From Flavobacteriales bacterium (lineage in GTDB: Bacteria > Bacteroidota > Bacteroidia > Flavobacteriales > Flavobacteriaceae): DNA of 6,393 nucleotides. The translations under genes and the position numbers were made by a program. Positions 6,082 to 6,393 of the stretch are shown piece by piece. Numbering within the stretch: position 1 is the first letter of the stretch; each line of letters begins with the position of its first letter. The stretch spans positions 1-6,393 of the forward strand of contig JALSTJ010000437.1 in the NCBI GenBank assembly GCA_026983815.1. The letters run 5' to 3'. The notes under the pieces were generated by a model, which ran no database searches, had not been told where the DNA came from, and saw only the letters and a list, made by a program, of their open reading frames with translations.

Positions 6082-6393
6082 ATGAAAACTTACGATTTTA
6101 ACGCCATAGACCGAAAATGGCAAAAATATTGGGCTGAAAACAAAACTTTTAAAGCTGAAAATAATTCCGATAAACCTAAATTTTACGTGCTGGATATGTT
6201 TCCCTATCCTTCGGGAGCCGGTTTGCACGTGGGACATCCGCTGGGGTATATTGCTTCGGATATTTACGCCAGATACAAACGACACAAAGGTTTTAACGTG
6301 CTTCACCCGATGGGCTACGATTCTTTCGGACTTCCTGCCGAACAATATGCCATTCTTACAGGACAACATCCGGCGATAACCACCGAAAAAAAT
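6082..6393 (+). CDS. leuS: Leucyl-tRNA synthetase, N-terminal 104 residues (cut by window edge)
   Basis: LeuRS is the class I synthetase that charges tRNA-Leu in the cytoplasm. The frame runs open from the ATG at 6082 to the right edge. Visible marks are the N-terminal WQKYW (13-17), MFPYPSGAGLHVGHPLGY (39-56) containing a canonical HVGH signature (49-52), and MGYDSFGLPAEQYAI (77-91), all characteristic of bacterial LeuRS. About one ninth of a typical protein of roughly 900 residues is present. The start codon follows the ileS stop codon (6078-6080) by one base, with no promoter between them, so expression is expected from the ileS promoter with probable translational coupling. GAG at 6074-6076 is too short to call a Shine-Dalgarno. 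Confidence 0.96.
   Translation, partial: MKTYDFNAIDRKWQKYWAENKTFKAENNSDKPKFYVLDMFPYPSGAGLHVGHPLGYIASDIYARYKRHKGFNVLHPMGYDSFGLPAEQYAILTGQHPAITTEKN

Noticed and set aside
5965..6369. Reverse 134-codon ORF spanning the ileS end and leuS start
   Set aside because: It overlaps two strongly supported forward genes, including the LeuRS HVGH region, and its peptide is not recognisable.

Overview
The window looks like chromosomal DNA of an AT-rich member of the Bacteroidota, most likely of Bacteroidales type. Three things suggest this. Promoter-like sites follow the TTG / TAnnTTTG pattern used by the primary sigma factor of that phylum. Start codons lack clear Shine-Dalgarno sequences and sit behind A-rich leaders. 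The isoleucyl-tRNA synthetase, leucyl-tRNA synthetase and RNase R sequences read like members of that phylum. Species cannot be named from this sequence alone.

Layout. Positions 1-1078 (minus strand) hold the first 359 residues of RNase R, cut by the left edge. Positions 1079-1664 are a very AT-rich divergent intergenic region with outward promoter candidates, a 13-bp direct repeat and a few DnaA-box-like words. Positions 1665-2156 encode a 163-residue KdsC-like HAD-fold protein whose catalytic motifs are altered. Positions 2157-2669 hold several inverted repeats, a 46-codon ORF that looks like the 5' end of a secreted-protein gene, a stable hairpin, a 7-bp tandem repeat array and the probable ileS promoter. 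Positions 2670-6080 encode a complete 1136-residue isoleucyl-tRNA synthetase. After a single-base gap, leuS (leucyl-tRNA synthetase) starts at 6082 and runs off the right edge.

How the genes work together. ileS and leuS are almost certainly co-transcribed and charge the tRNAs for two branched-chain amino acids. RNase R degrades structured RNA. The HAD-like protein has no visible pathway partner here.

The two observations most worth following up are in proteins. The IleRS has a rearranged class I signature (GIHH instead of HIGH), the GxHH form known from a subset of IleRS2 enzymes and linked to extreme mupirocin resistance. The KdsC-like protein has both motif I aspartates changed to glutamate and the motif IV Asp-Asp changed to Ser-Thr, so it may be a non-catalytic pseudophosphatase. 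I see no CRISPR array, tRNA, rRNA, transposase or obvious new multi-gene system.
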